DNA of 64,000 bases from NCBI RefSeq assembly GCF_039555335.1, contig NC_092642.1, positions 62,289,776-62,353,775 on the forward strand, given 5' to 3'. Of the stretch, positions 10,801-20,840 are shown in pieces; position 1 is the stretch's first letter; every line of letters starts with the position of its first letter. A program made the translations under genes and the position numbers. Below the pieces are notes generated by a model. It did no database searches, was not told the origin of the DNA, and saw only the letters and a list, made by a program, of their open reading frames with translations. The stretch is from Amphiura filiformis. Taxonomy: Eukaryota > Echinodermata > Ophiuroidea > Amphilepidida > Amphiuridae.

Positions 10801-13511
10801 CGAAAGGCCAATAAGGCCAGCAATGACCACCCTTTTGTAAGACAGAAAAAAGCAAAGCAAAATGAGAGACTATCATACAAGACACATAAAATTGCTTCAA
10901 GAACTAATTGTAAGATGAGAAAAGATGCAATTTGTATTTTTTTCGAAAGCTTTCTTTGAAATTTTCGTTTAAGATTGGGCCTGTGGTCCGGACTGCGTGA
11001 TCAGTTAAAAACCTTTTTATTTCTTGTTTGATTGAAACTGTTGCTGTTTCTTGTGTGATAGATATGGATATCAGATAGTTTTGTAAAGAAGTTATTAAAC
11101 GAATTTGGTAATTGATTAAGACAATATTTATACATATAAACACCTAATACACCCAAAAAAAGTGATCCAGAATGCCTCCGATAGTGGCTATTGGATATGG
11201 TTCTCACAGCCCATTCGTAAAGGGTGTAAGATTATTATGCCTTATATGTTAGAAAATAATTATCAAGCACGAATCATATGGTTTTATTTAAAACAACTTC
11301 ATATTGACCATAACAATGAATAAACAACAGCCGGCTCTCAACATGCGATATTCAAAATTCCCGCGCCGAAATTGTCCAGTGGTTATTAAGTTCTTTTAAA
11401 ATTAAAATTATTGTCAGCCTTCATTGTATTACTGGGACCTCATTGCACTTGACAATCTCAGCGCCCGGGAATTTTGAATATTGAATGTTGAGAGACGGCT
11501 GTATTAATTCGTTTTGTGTGAGTTTGTTTAACTTACGAGCGTAAAACCACGTGATTCGTACTTTTTAACATAATGAGGCATAATGTTGTGATTGCCGGAG
11601 ATATCCTTTAAAGCTTGTGTATTTTCTCAAATGTTTTACACCTTCATTCCCCCAAATGAGAATCCCGTAATTAATATAAGGCAGGACAAGAAAGACTTTG
11701 TCTTTTGTTCTTCCAATGACATTGTTGATTATTTCCAGGTTTGTCGCATGTTATTTTTTATGATTCAAACTTTTTAAATAAAAAGGCTTCCTTTGCCTTT
11801 CAATTTGTTTCTGAACGTTTTGACTTTTTCCCAGTTATTTTCGTTTGTACATATTAGATAATGTTTATGTAACTTGTTTTTTTGTGTCTTTAGACTATTG
11901 GAGAGACCTTTAATGATCCACGGAGACCGTGGATAACCTTTTGATTTATTCATACATTTTTAAGCTCTATACATATACACTCATCATAGAGGTCTTGAAA
12001 ATATTTTACAAACTTATTGTAATCATCTTCCGCATTATTATTATCCAAGACTTTTCCCAGTTTACCTTAGACAATCGATTTGTAAACCTTGCTACATTTT
12101 CTTCATTACGAACTCTTCTGTAATAACACTTAGGCCTACTTTTGTTTTACTTTTATCACAGAAGAAGAAGAAGAAGAAGAAGAAGAACTAAATGGCACTG
12201 TTGTGTTTGAGCAAACACGAATATCTATGCCTGTGATTCCCACCCTTACCCCATGACCTTGACCATTTTTGGAACTCGATAGTGATCACATCCACCAAGT
12301 TTGGTGGCAATCCAACAATTTATACTTGGATGACCTTGGCATGACCTTGGCCATTTGCGGCACCCAATGGTGATCATATCCACAAACAATCTAACTAACT
12401 ATATTCGGATGACCTTGACATGATCTTGACCCTTTTCGGCACTTGATGTTGATCACATCCACCGAGTGCAATGACAATTCAACAACCTATACATTGATGA
12501 CCTTGATATGACCGTGACCATTTTCGGCACTCGATAGTGATAACATTCACTAAGTTTGATGACAATCCAACAATATATACTCTGATGACCTTGACATGAC
12601 CTTGGTTATTATTATCACTAGATGGTGATCTCATCCACCAAGTTTGGTTGCAATCCAACAATTTTTACTCTGATGACTTGACACGACCTTGGCCATTATT
12701 GGCAGTCGATGGTGATCTCACCCCCAAGTTTGATAATAATCCAACAAATTATACTGTGATGACCTTGGGGGCCCGCGACCTTCGACTTTTGGGGCCAGGA
12801 AATTTCTAGGGGTCATGGACTATCAGAAGAAGAAGAAGTTTTTAGGTCCCCATCAATTTTCCCACACAAACTCACCAGGCTAGCATTGATGCTCTCGAAG
12901 TTGCGTCCGTTTACCTGCACTTTGATAAAGTCATGGCGTGTCCAAAGCTGCTTCAATCCTTGTATAATGATCCCTGACACTATCTTTCCTAAACCAAGGT
13001 ACACCTGCACCCAAGGGCTGGGATCATCACTATCAGGCACCCAATATTTATTGTGGTTTAGCCTGACGAATTGTGCGCTCTTTTTAAGTTCAGTTGTGTT
13101 GGTATTCGAGTTGATGATATTATAAGTTCCACGAGATGAAATCACAATTCTTTTCTGAGGGATATCGAGGTTTTCCATTCCAAGCGCATGAGCACACCCT
13201 AGTTGAATGAAACAAAAATAGATGAACATTGACACGCAGCTTCAAATGAGTCAGAATATACCTTAATTTATTCTCAACCAACTATAAAACCGAAACTCAG
13301 AAGGTTCCACATTATATTTAGTACATGTTTTATAAAGTAAGGCATGATTTGTTGCTTTTCTCACCTCCGATTTGCTCACTAATACATGTGTGTTGTTGTT
13401 GTGTAACAGTCACTCTTTCAGTTATCCTTGAGTCGGATGTCTCGACTGCGGTCATAGTTGTAGTCGTAGGGATAGTTGCAGTCTTGGTGGTAGTATTAAG
13501 ACTAGTTGCAT
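7673..13511 (-). CDS. Copy 1: stalked double F5/8C (discoidin) gene, 5' end not found
   Basis: Five exons were recognised: 13511-13365, 13198-12876, 10541-10346, 9439-9186 and 7825-7673. Joined, they give 357 codons after the split first codon and end at a TAA. The product has a short Thr-rich stalk, F5/8C domain A and F5/8C domain B. F5/8C domains are secreted or surface beta-sandwich modules that bind glycans or phospholipids; binding here is inferred. Exons 1 and 2, present in copies 2 and 3, were searched for between 13512 and 23328 and not seen, so this copy may be 5'-truncated, may use unrelated leader exons, or may be a pseudogene. The exons found show no frameshift or premature stop, and all splice sites are canonical. 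It most resembles copy 3. Confidence 0.8.
9186..9439 (-). CDS. Copy 1 exon: F5/8C domain B, N-terminal half
   Basis: This 254-bp exon runs from phase 1 to phase 0. It encodes GCVKPLGMESHEIDDAQISV, which is the typical start of an F5/8C domain, then WIKVNL and VNISGIIIQGSGNQWVE, which match the domain's W-I-V-L and G-I-QG core. It has the same length as the copy 3 counterpart. The donor is GTAGGA, and an intron of 1360 bp separates it from the last exon. Confidence 0.9.
9955..10197 (+). other. Coding-like fragment on the opposite strand, in an intron of copy 1
   Basis: An 80-codon open frame has unusually protein-like composition in its first 55 codons (for example TEDTVTLDKEGMSMEHVRRQ) and is more GC-rich than its flanks. 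No family is recognised. It could be a fragment of a mobile-element ORF or a retroposed exon. It lies between the domain A and domain B exons of copy 1, on the other strand, and is absent from the equivalent short intron of copy 3. Confidence 0.2.
10346..10541 (-). CDS. Copy 1 exon: F5/8C domain A, C-terminal half
   Basis: This 196-bp exon (phase 0 to 1) encodes ATACTDDPELHMTLMFEKPV and then SVIRVQPQDC and KMEILGCENTQE, which is the domain's closing strand and terminal Cys. The acceptor is CTGTAG and the donor GTAAGT. All three fully visible copies have an exon of exactly this length. Copy 1 lacks the final Cys (EECG in the others is EI-G here). Confidence 0.9.
11327..11502. mobile_element. 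Inverted-repeat MITE in an intron of copy 1
   Basis: The ends are ACAGCCGGCTCTCAACATGC on the left and, as complement, ACAGCCGTCTCTCAACATTC on the right. The arms continue for about 50 bp each (both include ATATTCAAAATTCCCG), and there is no coding capacity. No clear target duplication was found. Confidence 0.6.
12161..12840. repeat. 87-bp tandem satellite bounded by GAA runs
   Basis: A (GAA)n run at 12161-12187 is followed from about 12240 by six to seven diverged copies of an 86-88 bp unit. The unit contains TGACCTTGACATGACCTTGG, TCACATCCACCAAGTTTGG and a CAATCCAACAA segment. Unit marks (TGACCTTG) lie near 12331, 12410, 12498, 12586, 12674 and 12760. A second GAA run ends the block near 12825-12837. 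The paired GAA runs suggest a mobile-element tail that amplified. It sits in the domain A intron of copy 1. Confidence 0.7.
12876..13198 (-). CDS. Copy 1 exon: F5/8C domain A, N-terminal half
   Basis: This 323-bp exon (phase 1 to 0) encodes GCAHALGMENLDIPQKRIVI, then SSRGTY, YWVPDSDDPSPWVQVYLGLG and VSGIIIQGLKQLWTRHDF. The opening C-xx-LGMe, the PWVQV strand and GIIIQG are diagnostic of F5/8C. Acceptor CTAG and donor GTGAGT are canonical. Confidence 0.92.
13365..13511 (-). CDS. Copy 1 exon: short Thr-rich stalk
   Basis: This 147-bp exon (phase 1 to 1) encodes a Thr-rich segment (TSLNTTTKTATIPTTTTMTA), followed by the conserved tail ETSDSRITERVTVTQ and a single Cys. Only about three 10-residue repeats are present, against about ten in copies 2 and 3. 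The Thr density predicts O-glycosylation and an extended stalk between the N-terminal region and the F5/8C pair. Confidence 0.85.
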
Positions 13512-14206
13512 CTGAAATTAAAATGTTTTACTTGTTAGAGTGTGAAAATATATATTTGTGTTTCCGTGTATGCTGACGAGTGCCAGATTACTAAAGCACA
13601 TGTTACACATCCACATATTATCCGTAAGGTGCCTTACGCTATAGATGAATCCAAATTTACGCATTCCTGCACCTCAATGGTAGCCATAGCTGGGTCCCCG
13701 TCGGCTCCATCTCACCTAAAATGTGAAATGACGCGGCCTTGGAGGGTATTTTAAACTGCATTCTATCACCCGTGCTAAACGTAGACAAAACTATGATGAC
13801 AGTTTACAACACAAAAGAATCTAACATCGAATATTAAGTGGCTTTAATCCACCCAATATTGGGCAGTCACAACACCAGTTAGGTGCTGCGAGGACCCAGT
13901 AATGGCCGACCAAATCCTGACTATGATTTGGCTCGTTGGATATACGCTGAGCGCGGGCTAAGACGCCTTTGCACTGTAAAAATCGATCATCTGATAAGCG
14001 CGGTATTACATTTTGAACGCTTATGATAGTAAACCTCGTATGAAATCACTGTATGCGTGGTTTCGACCGTGTCGCAGTTGGTTATCGCGCTGGAGATCTA
14101 ACCCGGAGGTCGTGAGTTTGAGTCCCATCCACACGAAGTTCTCTTTTGTTGTTTTGTTATTACCAATTTCTTTCGACTATATATCGCAACACAGCGGCAT
14201 ATGCCA
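13512..14206. other. Upstream of copy 1 stalk; SINE head at 14066-14135
   Basis: The first 80 bases resemble the intron upstream of the copy 3 stalk. No exon 2 homologue was found. At 14066-14135 a tRNA-like head has an A-box-like GCAGTTGGTTA and a B-box-like GAGTTTGAGTCCC. It is read as a tRNA-derived SINE fragment, not a tRNA gene. Confidence 0.45.
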
Positions 14207-14475
14207 TTGGCCAATTTTAATGTTAATTTATTGCACATGCTAAGAAAGCCTGATTACCTTTTTGAAATAGCCGAGTGGGCGGATTTTCAATAAAATATGT
14301 TTAGTGTAAAAACTGAAGCATCCTATGTATAAAACAATATATATGAATATTAGCTGCACATCATATAACGATTCGTGATACCCAATTGTGGTACAGTTGA
14401 TGTCGTTTAAGAGACAGAGAATTTTATTTCAATTTTATATACGCCAACATTTATTTGAATTGAGTAAAAATGAAG
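14207..14475 (+). repeat. Direct repeat, copy 1 (partner 16085-16370)
   Basis: About 265 bp are shared in the same orientation with 16085-16370, including AACGATTCGTGATACCCAAT and GAGAATTTTATTTCAATTTT. The copies are moderately diverged. Both lie upstream of copy 1. No coding potential was recognised. Confidence 0.7.
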
Positions 14476-14713
14476 ACTGAAAAGATGGTAACTTAGGTGG
14501 CCGAACAGTTTAGCGCGCTTGAAGTATACTGGGGCCACGATAGGGGCAAGTTGCGGTGCGTATGTTCGAGGCCTAATTTCCTCTTTTTTGTTAAATTTTA
14601 TATTAGGGAAATGGGACTGGGCGAATTTATGTATGGCGAAGGAAGGAGTGATATCGCAATACGCAATAATAGAAATACTCTTAGCTATTATGTTATGTCT
14701 TTTTTTAAGTAAC

Positions 14714-14745
14714 AGTGGCGTAGCCAGTGGGGGCCGGGGCCGGTG
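14714..14745 (+). mobile_element. Solitary hAT-like terminus
   Basis: CAGTGGCGTAGCCAGTGGGG has the CAG-GGCG form typical of hAT ends. Similar ends occur at 5596-5618, 37379-37402 and 46226-46277 in this window. No partner end with an 8-bp duplication was found here. Confidence 0.4.
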
Positions 14746-14912
14746 CTCCTCCGTTTATCATGCATATTGAAAATACATTCTCATTTGTCTGTCGCACACT
14801 CCAGCGCTCAACTACGCACGGTACCTGACACTCAAAAATGCGTTCATACTGTGCAAAAACGGCCGTATCTTTCTTAAATCTTGAGGATATGTTAAGTCTA
14901 TTCTTATATAAT

Positions 14913-15277
14913 AACAATAATAATAATAATAAATCAATATTTCTACAGCACAATTTGCATCGCAGATGCCCATTGTGCTTTACAACTAAAAAAGGACACA
15001 CATAAAATATACAATATGAAAATTACAAGATTGATGAAACTACACATTTAAAGTAATCTACAAACAAACAAAATATTGCAGCAATGAGGTTTAAAAAACA
15101 AATGCCTAAACATGTACATAATCAGTATTAACATGATAAAAAGATACACTAAGAATTAAAAAGATGCGCCTTGAGCTATGCCTTAAAACTGTCCACAGAG
15201 GGGGCTGGTTTGAGAGATAAAGGAATACTGTTCCATAGTGCAAGAGCAGCAACCGCGAAAGACCTTCGCCCGTATGA
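14913..15277 (-). mobile_element. 3' end of a non-LTR retrotransposon (LINE)
   Basis: On the minus strand 15277-15176 encodes RRSFAVAALALWNSIPLSLK and then PAPSVDSFKA. This matches the C-terminal signature of LINE reverse transcriptases of the CR1/Jockey type (RSF-VAAP-LWNSLP). The frame meets a stop at 15178-15176, with more of the motif (LKAHLF) just beyond. A short 3' region follows and ends in an ATT-type microsatellite near 14913-14935. It is badly truncated at its 5' side. Confidence 0.6.
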
Positions 15278-15279
15278 CA

Positions 15280-15380
15280 TTAAAATATAATAAACAATTA
15301 GATCAAGTAACTACTACTAAATTCCTAGGGATTCTAATTAATGATAACTTCAGTTGGAAGTCCCACACAACTCTGATGCG
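15280..15380 (+). pseudogene. LINE reverse transcriptase fragment (thumb region)
   Basis: The plus strand encodes QLDQVTTTKFLGILINDNFS followed by WKSHT. This matches the KFLGV-ID--LSW--H motif just after the palm domain of CR1/Jockey-type reverse transcriptases. Only about 33 residues remain. It abuts, head to head, the minus-strand LINE end at 14913-15277. Confidence 0.55.
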
Positions 15381-15394
15381 AGACCAAAAATACC

Positions 15395-15780
15395 AAGGTC
15401 ATTTTGAGGTCATTCGGGGTCATTCGGGGTCAAACCGCCATAGATTGTCACAGGTTCATGAAATTTGCTGCGATTGACTACAGATGCGAGACCAAAAATG
15501 TCTTATTAACACCATTGACCAGGTAACTTACATATACACTTAGCGGGTGGATGTAACTCAAGAAACGACCACCGAAGCAAGACCAAAAAAAAAAAAATGT
15601 CAAAGTCATTTTGGGGTCATTCGTGTCATCCCGGGTTAAATTGCCATAGATTGATGCAGGTTCATGAAATTTGGATCGACCACGTATGCAAAAATGTCAA
15701 GAAAATTTCGGGGTCATTTGAGATAAAATCGCCATTATAGATTGTTGCAGGTTCGTGAAATTTGGTGGGAAAGACCACTG
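15395..15780 (+). repeat. Diverged tandem repeat, about 100-bp unit
   Basis: Three to four diverged units contain GGTCATTCGGGGTCA-like sequence, CGCCATAGATTGT and GCAGGTTCATGAAATTTG. The style resembles the satellite at 12240-12770, but the sequence is not the same. Confidence 0.6.
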
Positions 15781-16084
15781 GAACGAGATTCTAATTTAAA
15801 CTGACGGAAAACGTCCACAAACCAATAATTCTTCTGACCACCTGGTATAATGTTGATAATTTATCATCATTTAGGGGTTGCAAAAATAAAATTTCCATCG
15901 TGTTTTAGATCGTGTTTGGTACTCAGTGTGAGTTGACTGTATTTCGAAATGTATGCTTGTGTGTATGAACACTTTCCATTCACGGTGCGAGGGATGATTG
16001 CACGAAAGTATTACTGTTTTGTTTGTATACACAACTCTACACCACATTTCGTCATACTGCAAGAGTTTCTAGAATGCTGTTAAA

Positions 16085-16370
16085 ATAAGAAATTTTTTAA
16101 TGCTAATTTATTGCACATTCTAGGGAAGCGGGGTTACCTTTTTGAAATAAGCAAGTGAGAGGGTTTTCAAGAAAACATTTTTCCTGTCAAAACTGAAGCA
16201 TCCTCTGTATAAAAGAAAATATGAATATTAACTGCACATCACAAGTCATATAACGATTCGTGATACCCAATTGTGGCACATTTGATGTCGTTTATGAAGC
16301 AGAGAATTTTATTTCAATTTTATATACGCCAAAAATTTGTTTTAATTGAGCAAGAATAAGGATAGAAAAA
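16085..16370 (+). repeat. Direct repeat, copy 2 (partner 14207-14475)
   Basis: Second copy of the repeat described at 14207, with small indels. Around it, 15781-16084 and 16371-17142 show nothing further that I can support, apart from a tRNA-like half (GACAAGTGGCCGAGTGGTCT) at about 16723-16745, probably a SINE remnant. Confidence 0.65.
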
Positions 16371-17142
16371 ACGTTGAAAATTATATGTAAAAATTACATT
16401 AGACCCCGCCAAAGATTACTGTTTCGTTTTTATGGCAATCTAATTACTGACCATGGAAATGTACTGACACAGGAGCACGTGTCAAAATCGATATTATGTA
16501 TTGTCCATATAGACGCCCATTTATCATGTTTATTGTCTGATTTATGCATGTAGAACACGCAGTTAACAACAATTGAGCGCTATTAATACACATTAATGTT
16601 TTTAGGCAAATAAAATTCCAAAATATGGTACGTTTTCTGTTTTTGCTTGTCACGTGGTAGGCCCATGTTGAAGTTGCGATTATATATATATTCAAGTAAG
16701 TTTCAAATGGATACCAACAAGACAAGTGGCCGAGTGGTCTAAGGCGATTTTCCAGAGATAAATTAGTAATAGCAATATGGGTATGAAGAGTCTCATTGAT
16801 ACGGTTACCATAGGAATCATGTTAAAATGTGGAATGAAGCATTTAAAATCATTGGCTTTGAGCTACTTTTAACAGAGTTAGATGCTGATTGCTTATTAAT
16901 TTTTAATCTACATGAATGATTTAGTTCTTAATACGCGCATACCACTGTATCTCATTATCGTGAGCACGCGATTAATTATAACAAAATATAGGACTATAAT
17001 ATACCCACAGCCTTGATCGACTGTTTAAGATACCATGCGGAAAACGTTCATTTCTTTTGCATACGCCTCTCCGATAACATTATAGCCTAATTATTAATGA
17101 TATTGGTATCGGGAAAAGTAGGACACTAAAGATATGTTACAG

Positions 17143-17450
17143 AATGAGGACACGGTGGCTCAGTGGTTACGGCCTTGGACTCATAATAATCTGAGAGCTT
17201 GTTCGAAATGTCTGGGTTCGAGTCCCTGTCCCACCACCGTGTTGCTCCCTTGGGTAAGGCGCTTTGCCTCGCTTGCCTCACCCCACCCAGGTGCAATGGG
17301 AAGCTGTTAGGGGTAGTCACAGTCGTTGTATTGAACTAGTTGCCATTTGTAAGCAGCAAACGTGTTTCCGACATATTCTAATGACGGCGAGTAATGTAAA
17401 GCGCTTTGAGGCGCTCTATAAATATCTACATTTATTTTTTTGACAGCTTG
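17143..17450 (+). mobile_element. tRNA-derived SINE
   Basis: The head has an A-box-like GGTGGCTCAGTGGTTACGG and a B-box GGGTTCGAGTCCC. It is followed by a body containing CACCCAGGTGCAATGGGAAG and AAAGCGCTTTGAGGCGC and an AT-rich end. The body resembles that of the SINE at 51451-51776. Confidence 0.7.
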
Positions 17451-17452
17451 AC

Positions 17453-17650
17453 TTAACCCTAAAACTACTGAGCCATTTTTTGTAACATGGCAACCTCCCT
17501 ATTTTTCAAATATAAACGTCATTTACGGTTATATTTAGTACCAACTATAGCTATGGGTCTCCGCTAACCAGTGATACCAAAATAAGTACAAACATTCCCA
17601 CAGCATATCGCTATGACGTCATACGTGAGTGTGATTGTGATCTTCGGCTA
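17453..17650 (-). repeat. Dispersed repeat, inverted copy of the 2640-2874 family
   Basis: In reverse orientation it contains the same markers as 2640-2874: a CTCAGTAGTT complement, the AACGTCA region, and ATCGCTATGACGTCATA. The following 17651-18315 holds no recognised feature. Confidence 0.55.
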
Positions 17651-18315
17651 AAAATCTACGAACATGCGTTTTCACCGAATTTTCCTAATTATAAAAGGCA
17701 ATGGCTATTTCAACCGAAAAAAGAAGTAAAAAGTCAGTTGCTCTTTGAATAATTTTACAGGAGCGAAATGACAAGCATGGATTTTACTATAGAAATAGGG
17801 GCCTCACCAACCCCTCTCTATGATATGAGCGAAAAGGACGGATCTACGATTAGCGTTTGGGCGTAAACACGCGCGTTTGTTATGACGGGTGGGGGTGGGT
17901 GGTACAATCCCCTTTGTAGTTAATTATTTTATTACAAAAGTATTGTTTAATTTTCTTACCACAATATGCAACGCGGTCCAAAAGTGTATCAAGTACATCC
18001 TTCTTCCAATTCCGTCGCTGAATAAGTTGACTTGGGTCGTCAAAAAAACCACAGCTCACCGCTTTTATATTCCTCCCTTCTTGGACATGACGTTAACATG
18101 TGTACAGGTCCTATTACCCGTTGACAGAAGCATATCTCTTTGTATGGTATAGACCATCTGAAGGCACCGCCTCTTGAAGGATCTGGCCTCTCTTTAAGAA
18201 TGCAATAGTGACTTTCCACCACAGGTAGATGGGCTGTTTGAAAAGAAAATATAAATGTAAATCTAAAGTGATTAATGTGATTATATCATTGTTTCAAATG
18301 TATCCATGTTTTCAT

Positions 18316-18500
18316 TTACGGGGCGATGACGCTACAGAGGTACGGTCTTCGATTCATGGTCGGAAGGTTACGCGTTCAAAACTCGGCTGTGCCATCGAGT
18401 CGCGAGATGTACTTAGACAAGGCACATTTTCTTTATATTACTATCTCTCTTCACCCAGGTGTATAAACGGGTACCGGCATAGTGTTTTTTTATGCGTGAA
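18316..18500 (+). mobile_element. Diverged tRNA-derived SINE
   Basis: The tRNA-like head is diverged (GGCGATGACGCTACAGAGGT, with a B-box-like GCGTTCAAAACTC). It is followed by CTTCACCCAGGTGTATAAACG, which resembles the body of the SINEs at 17143 and 51451. Confidence 0.45.
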
Positions 18501-18867
18501 GAGTGGCGAACCCCTATATATAACAGGTTTAATACAGGGGAACAGTCTGGCCCAAACGCCAAGGGTATGCTCTTCGGAATGTGAGCATTGTTGTTTTTTA
18601 CTTTGCACCCAGTATTGCAAACAAGTAGGATAAATAGTGTTTTTTTTCAAGTGATGGTATTCGTTTTACTCTGCAGTGTGTAAGTTTCTTTTGTCTTGAC
18701 ATGGAACATTTTATGTTGTCAAATAAACATATTCAGGATTCTATGCCAAAAATTCCATAGATTTGCCTCACATCACATAAAACAAAATAGGATTAGAAAA
18801 CAAAAAACCTTTATAAATCTTTTAAAGCTGTAGATAATTATACTTTATCGACTTCACCAATCTACCA

Positions 18868-19171
18868 ATTCGCCGTAGAAGTGACGTAATAATCGGATCA
18901 ACTACCATAGCAATAGATGAATACAATTTTTGAATTGATCGCCCGCACTACAAGCAGATTGCACTATCACCTGTGTATGTCTGCGAACATAGATTGAATA
19001 CAGTACCGCTCTTTTCAAAGATACTAATTTTACAGGTGCGAGTGCAAGCCTTTCTTGGTTCAATGCATAGGTACCGCGTGAACGATGTAGGGCAGGGCGA
19101 TCTATTCAAAACTGTATTAGTCTATTGCTATAGTAGTTAATCCTCTTATTTACGTCAATTCTACGGCGAAT
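18868..19171. mobile_element. Inverted-repeat MITE with arms of about 75 bp
   Basis: The left arm starts ATTCGCCGTAGAAGTGACGT and the complement of the right arm starts ATTCGCCGTAGAATTGACGT. Similarity continues through TAGCAATAGA and GATCGCCC. The centre is unpaired and non-coding. A target duplication is not evident. Confidence 0.6.
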
Positions 19172-19238
19172 ACTGATCCAATGAAAACAAATATGAATAC
19201 TAACCTGTGATAATGATGACAAAAATGAAAGAAACAAC

Positions 19239-19531
19239 AAATTCCATTCCGATGTCTTAACACACTTCGATGTTTGTAGCAGTAAGTGTACTATTTTGAT
19301 TTCGTCTGCCTACCAATACCATCTAAATTCCATTCTGATGTCCTACAAACTTCGATGTTTGTAGCCGTAAGTGTACTATTTGAATTCGCCTGTCTACCAA
19401 TACCACCTAAATTCCATTCTGATGTCCTACAACCTTTGATGTTTGTAGTAGTAAGTGTACTATTTGAATTCGCCTGTCTACCAATACCACCTAAATTCAA
19501 TTCTAATGTTCTTAGCAAAATTCGACGATGG
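19239..19531 (-). repeat. 84-bp minisatellite with open minus-strand frame
   Basis: Units lie at 19239-19324 (86 bp), 19325-19408 (84), 19409-19492 (84) and a partial one at 19493-19531. On the minus strand the two central units read in frame as GGIGRQANSNSTLTTTNIKG and GGIGRQANSNSTLTATNIEV, each followed by CRTSEWN. The outermost unit has two extra bases and shifts frame. It lies upstream of copy 1 on the same strand, where leader exons are missing, so a coding role is conceivable but unproven. Confidence 0.6.
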
Positions 19532-20698
19532 TAACAGGAAATCGTTTTTAATATGAATGACTTTGGTATTACAAATGCCAAGGTGAAATAATTCTAGCTT
19601 GTCACATGAATGCCACGTGTCGATGATAATGGAATAACGGAGTACCTCGAGCTAAAAGTAGGTTAGGTCACATTGAGTGCGTTTCAAGAACATATCAATT
19701 TGTAAGCGCTCTTTAGCAAAGTCATAGTTCATTGAATATACAACCCTTTGACAAAACAGGCGAAAATAGTAACTTTTTGCCCAAGATTTGGAATTTAAAG
19801 ATAATTGGATATTGCTCATTCTAGTGACGCTAGCATGGACAATATAAGTGTGCTTTTTCATTTAATGACACAAAATTTGAAAAAAATTGTAAGGAACACT
19901 TGAGGTTTTGACTTTTAAAATCAAATCTACATTTTGGTTAAAAAGTTTGCTTGAGTAGGTCGTTTTCAACAGATTTTTCACATTCGTGTTGCTATAACAT
20001 TTTAATTGCGTTATCTGTTGACCTAATGACGAAGAGTGTTTTTAGGGGTAAGTGTTAGCTTTCGTTTGATCTAAAAAAATCTGATTGGATGAAGGGAACA
20101 CTTGAGGTTTCGACAAAAACCAATCACAGAGACCCATTTTTCAGCTAGAAGCTCAACAGCTCTGGACATTTTCATGTCCAATCCAGGACACACCATCAGC
20201 TCTACTGATCTTCTGGCGGCAACAGTTCAGTGATCTGTGAAACGGATGTTGATGTATCACAGGTCACCGTGAACTTTTGCCTCAAGAAGATCAGGACCAA
20301 AGTGTCTCCGCACGGCAACCGTTTAAACAAACATCTGCTTAAATCAGCTTAATGTATAATGTAAATGACAAATTAATTTTATGAAATTTTAAATGCGTAA
20401 AGACAATGGAAAGTAGAATGCTTATTTTAAAAGACAACGGAAAGTAGAATGCTTATTTTAATTAAGTAAATGCAATCTATATTGAAACCGATAATAGACG
20501 CTATTGAAATTAATAATTAAGCTGTCTAGAAATACTTGACATTTGCAAGAGAACGTTTTTCTATATTCTAAGGTACTGAGACTTGGCCATATGTGAACAT
20601 CTTTAAAAAAAATCACTTGTACTCTTTTTATTTTTCGCAGAGTCCTTGAGCAGTTCTTTTGTATTGAAACTGGCGCTTTATACATGTAAATGTTTTTA
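19532..20698. other. Non-coding stretch
   Basis: A direct repeat (GGAACACTTGAGGTTT) occurs near 19890 and 20096. A segment at about 20215-20350 is GC-richer, with a short plus-strand open frame (ICETDVDVSQVTVNFCLKKI) of unknown origin. No gene call is supported. Confidence 0.35.
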
Positions 20699-20747
20699 AG
20701 TTATTTATTTATTATTTATCTATTTATTTATTGATTTTTTTATCTAT

Positions 20748-20818
<71 letters not shown>

Positions 20819-20840
20819 TCGATTGATCGATTGATTGATT
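20699..20840. repeat. (TTTA)n microsatellite
   Basis: More than 100 bases of TTTA/TTAT tetranucleotide repeat end in a short GATTGATCGATT stretch. A smaller (TTTA)n lies near 21676-21700. Confidence 0.9.
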
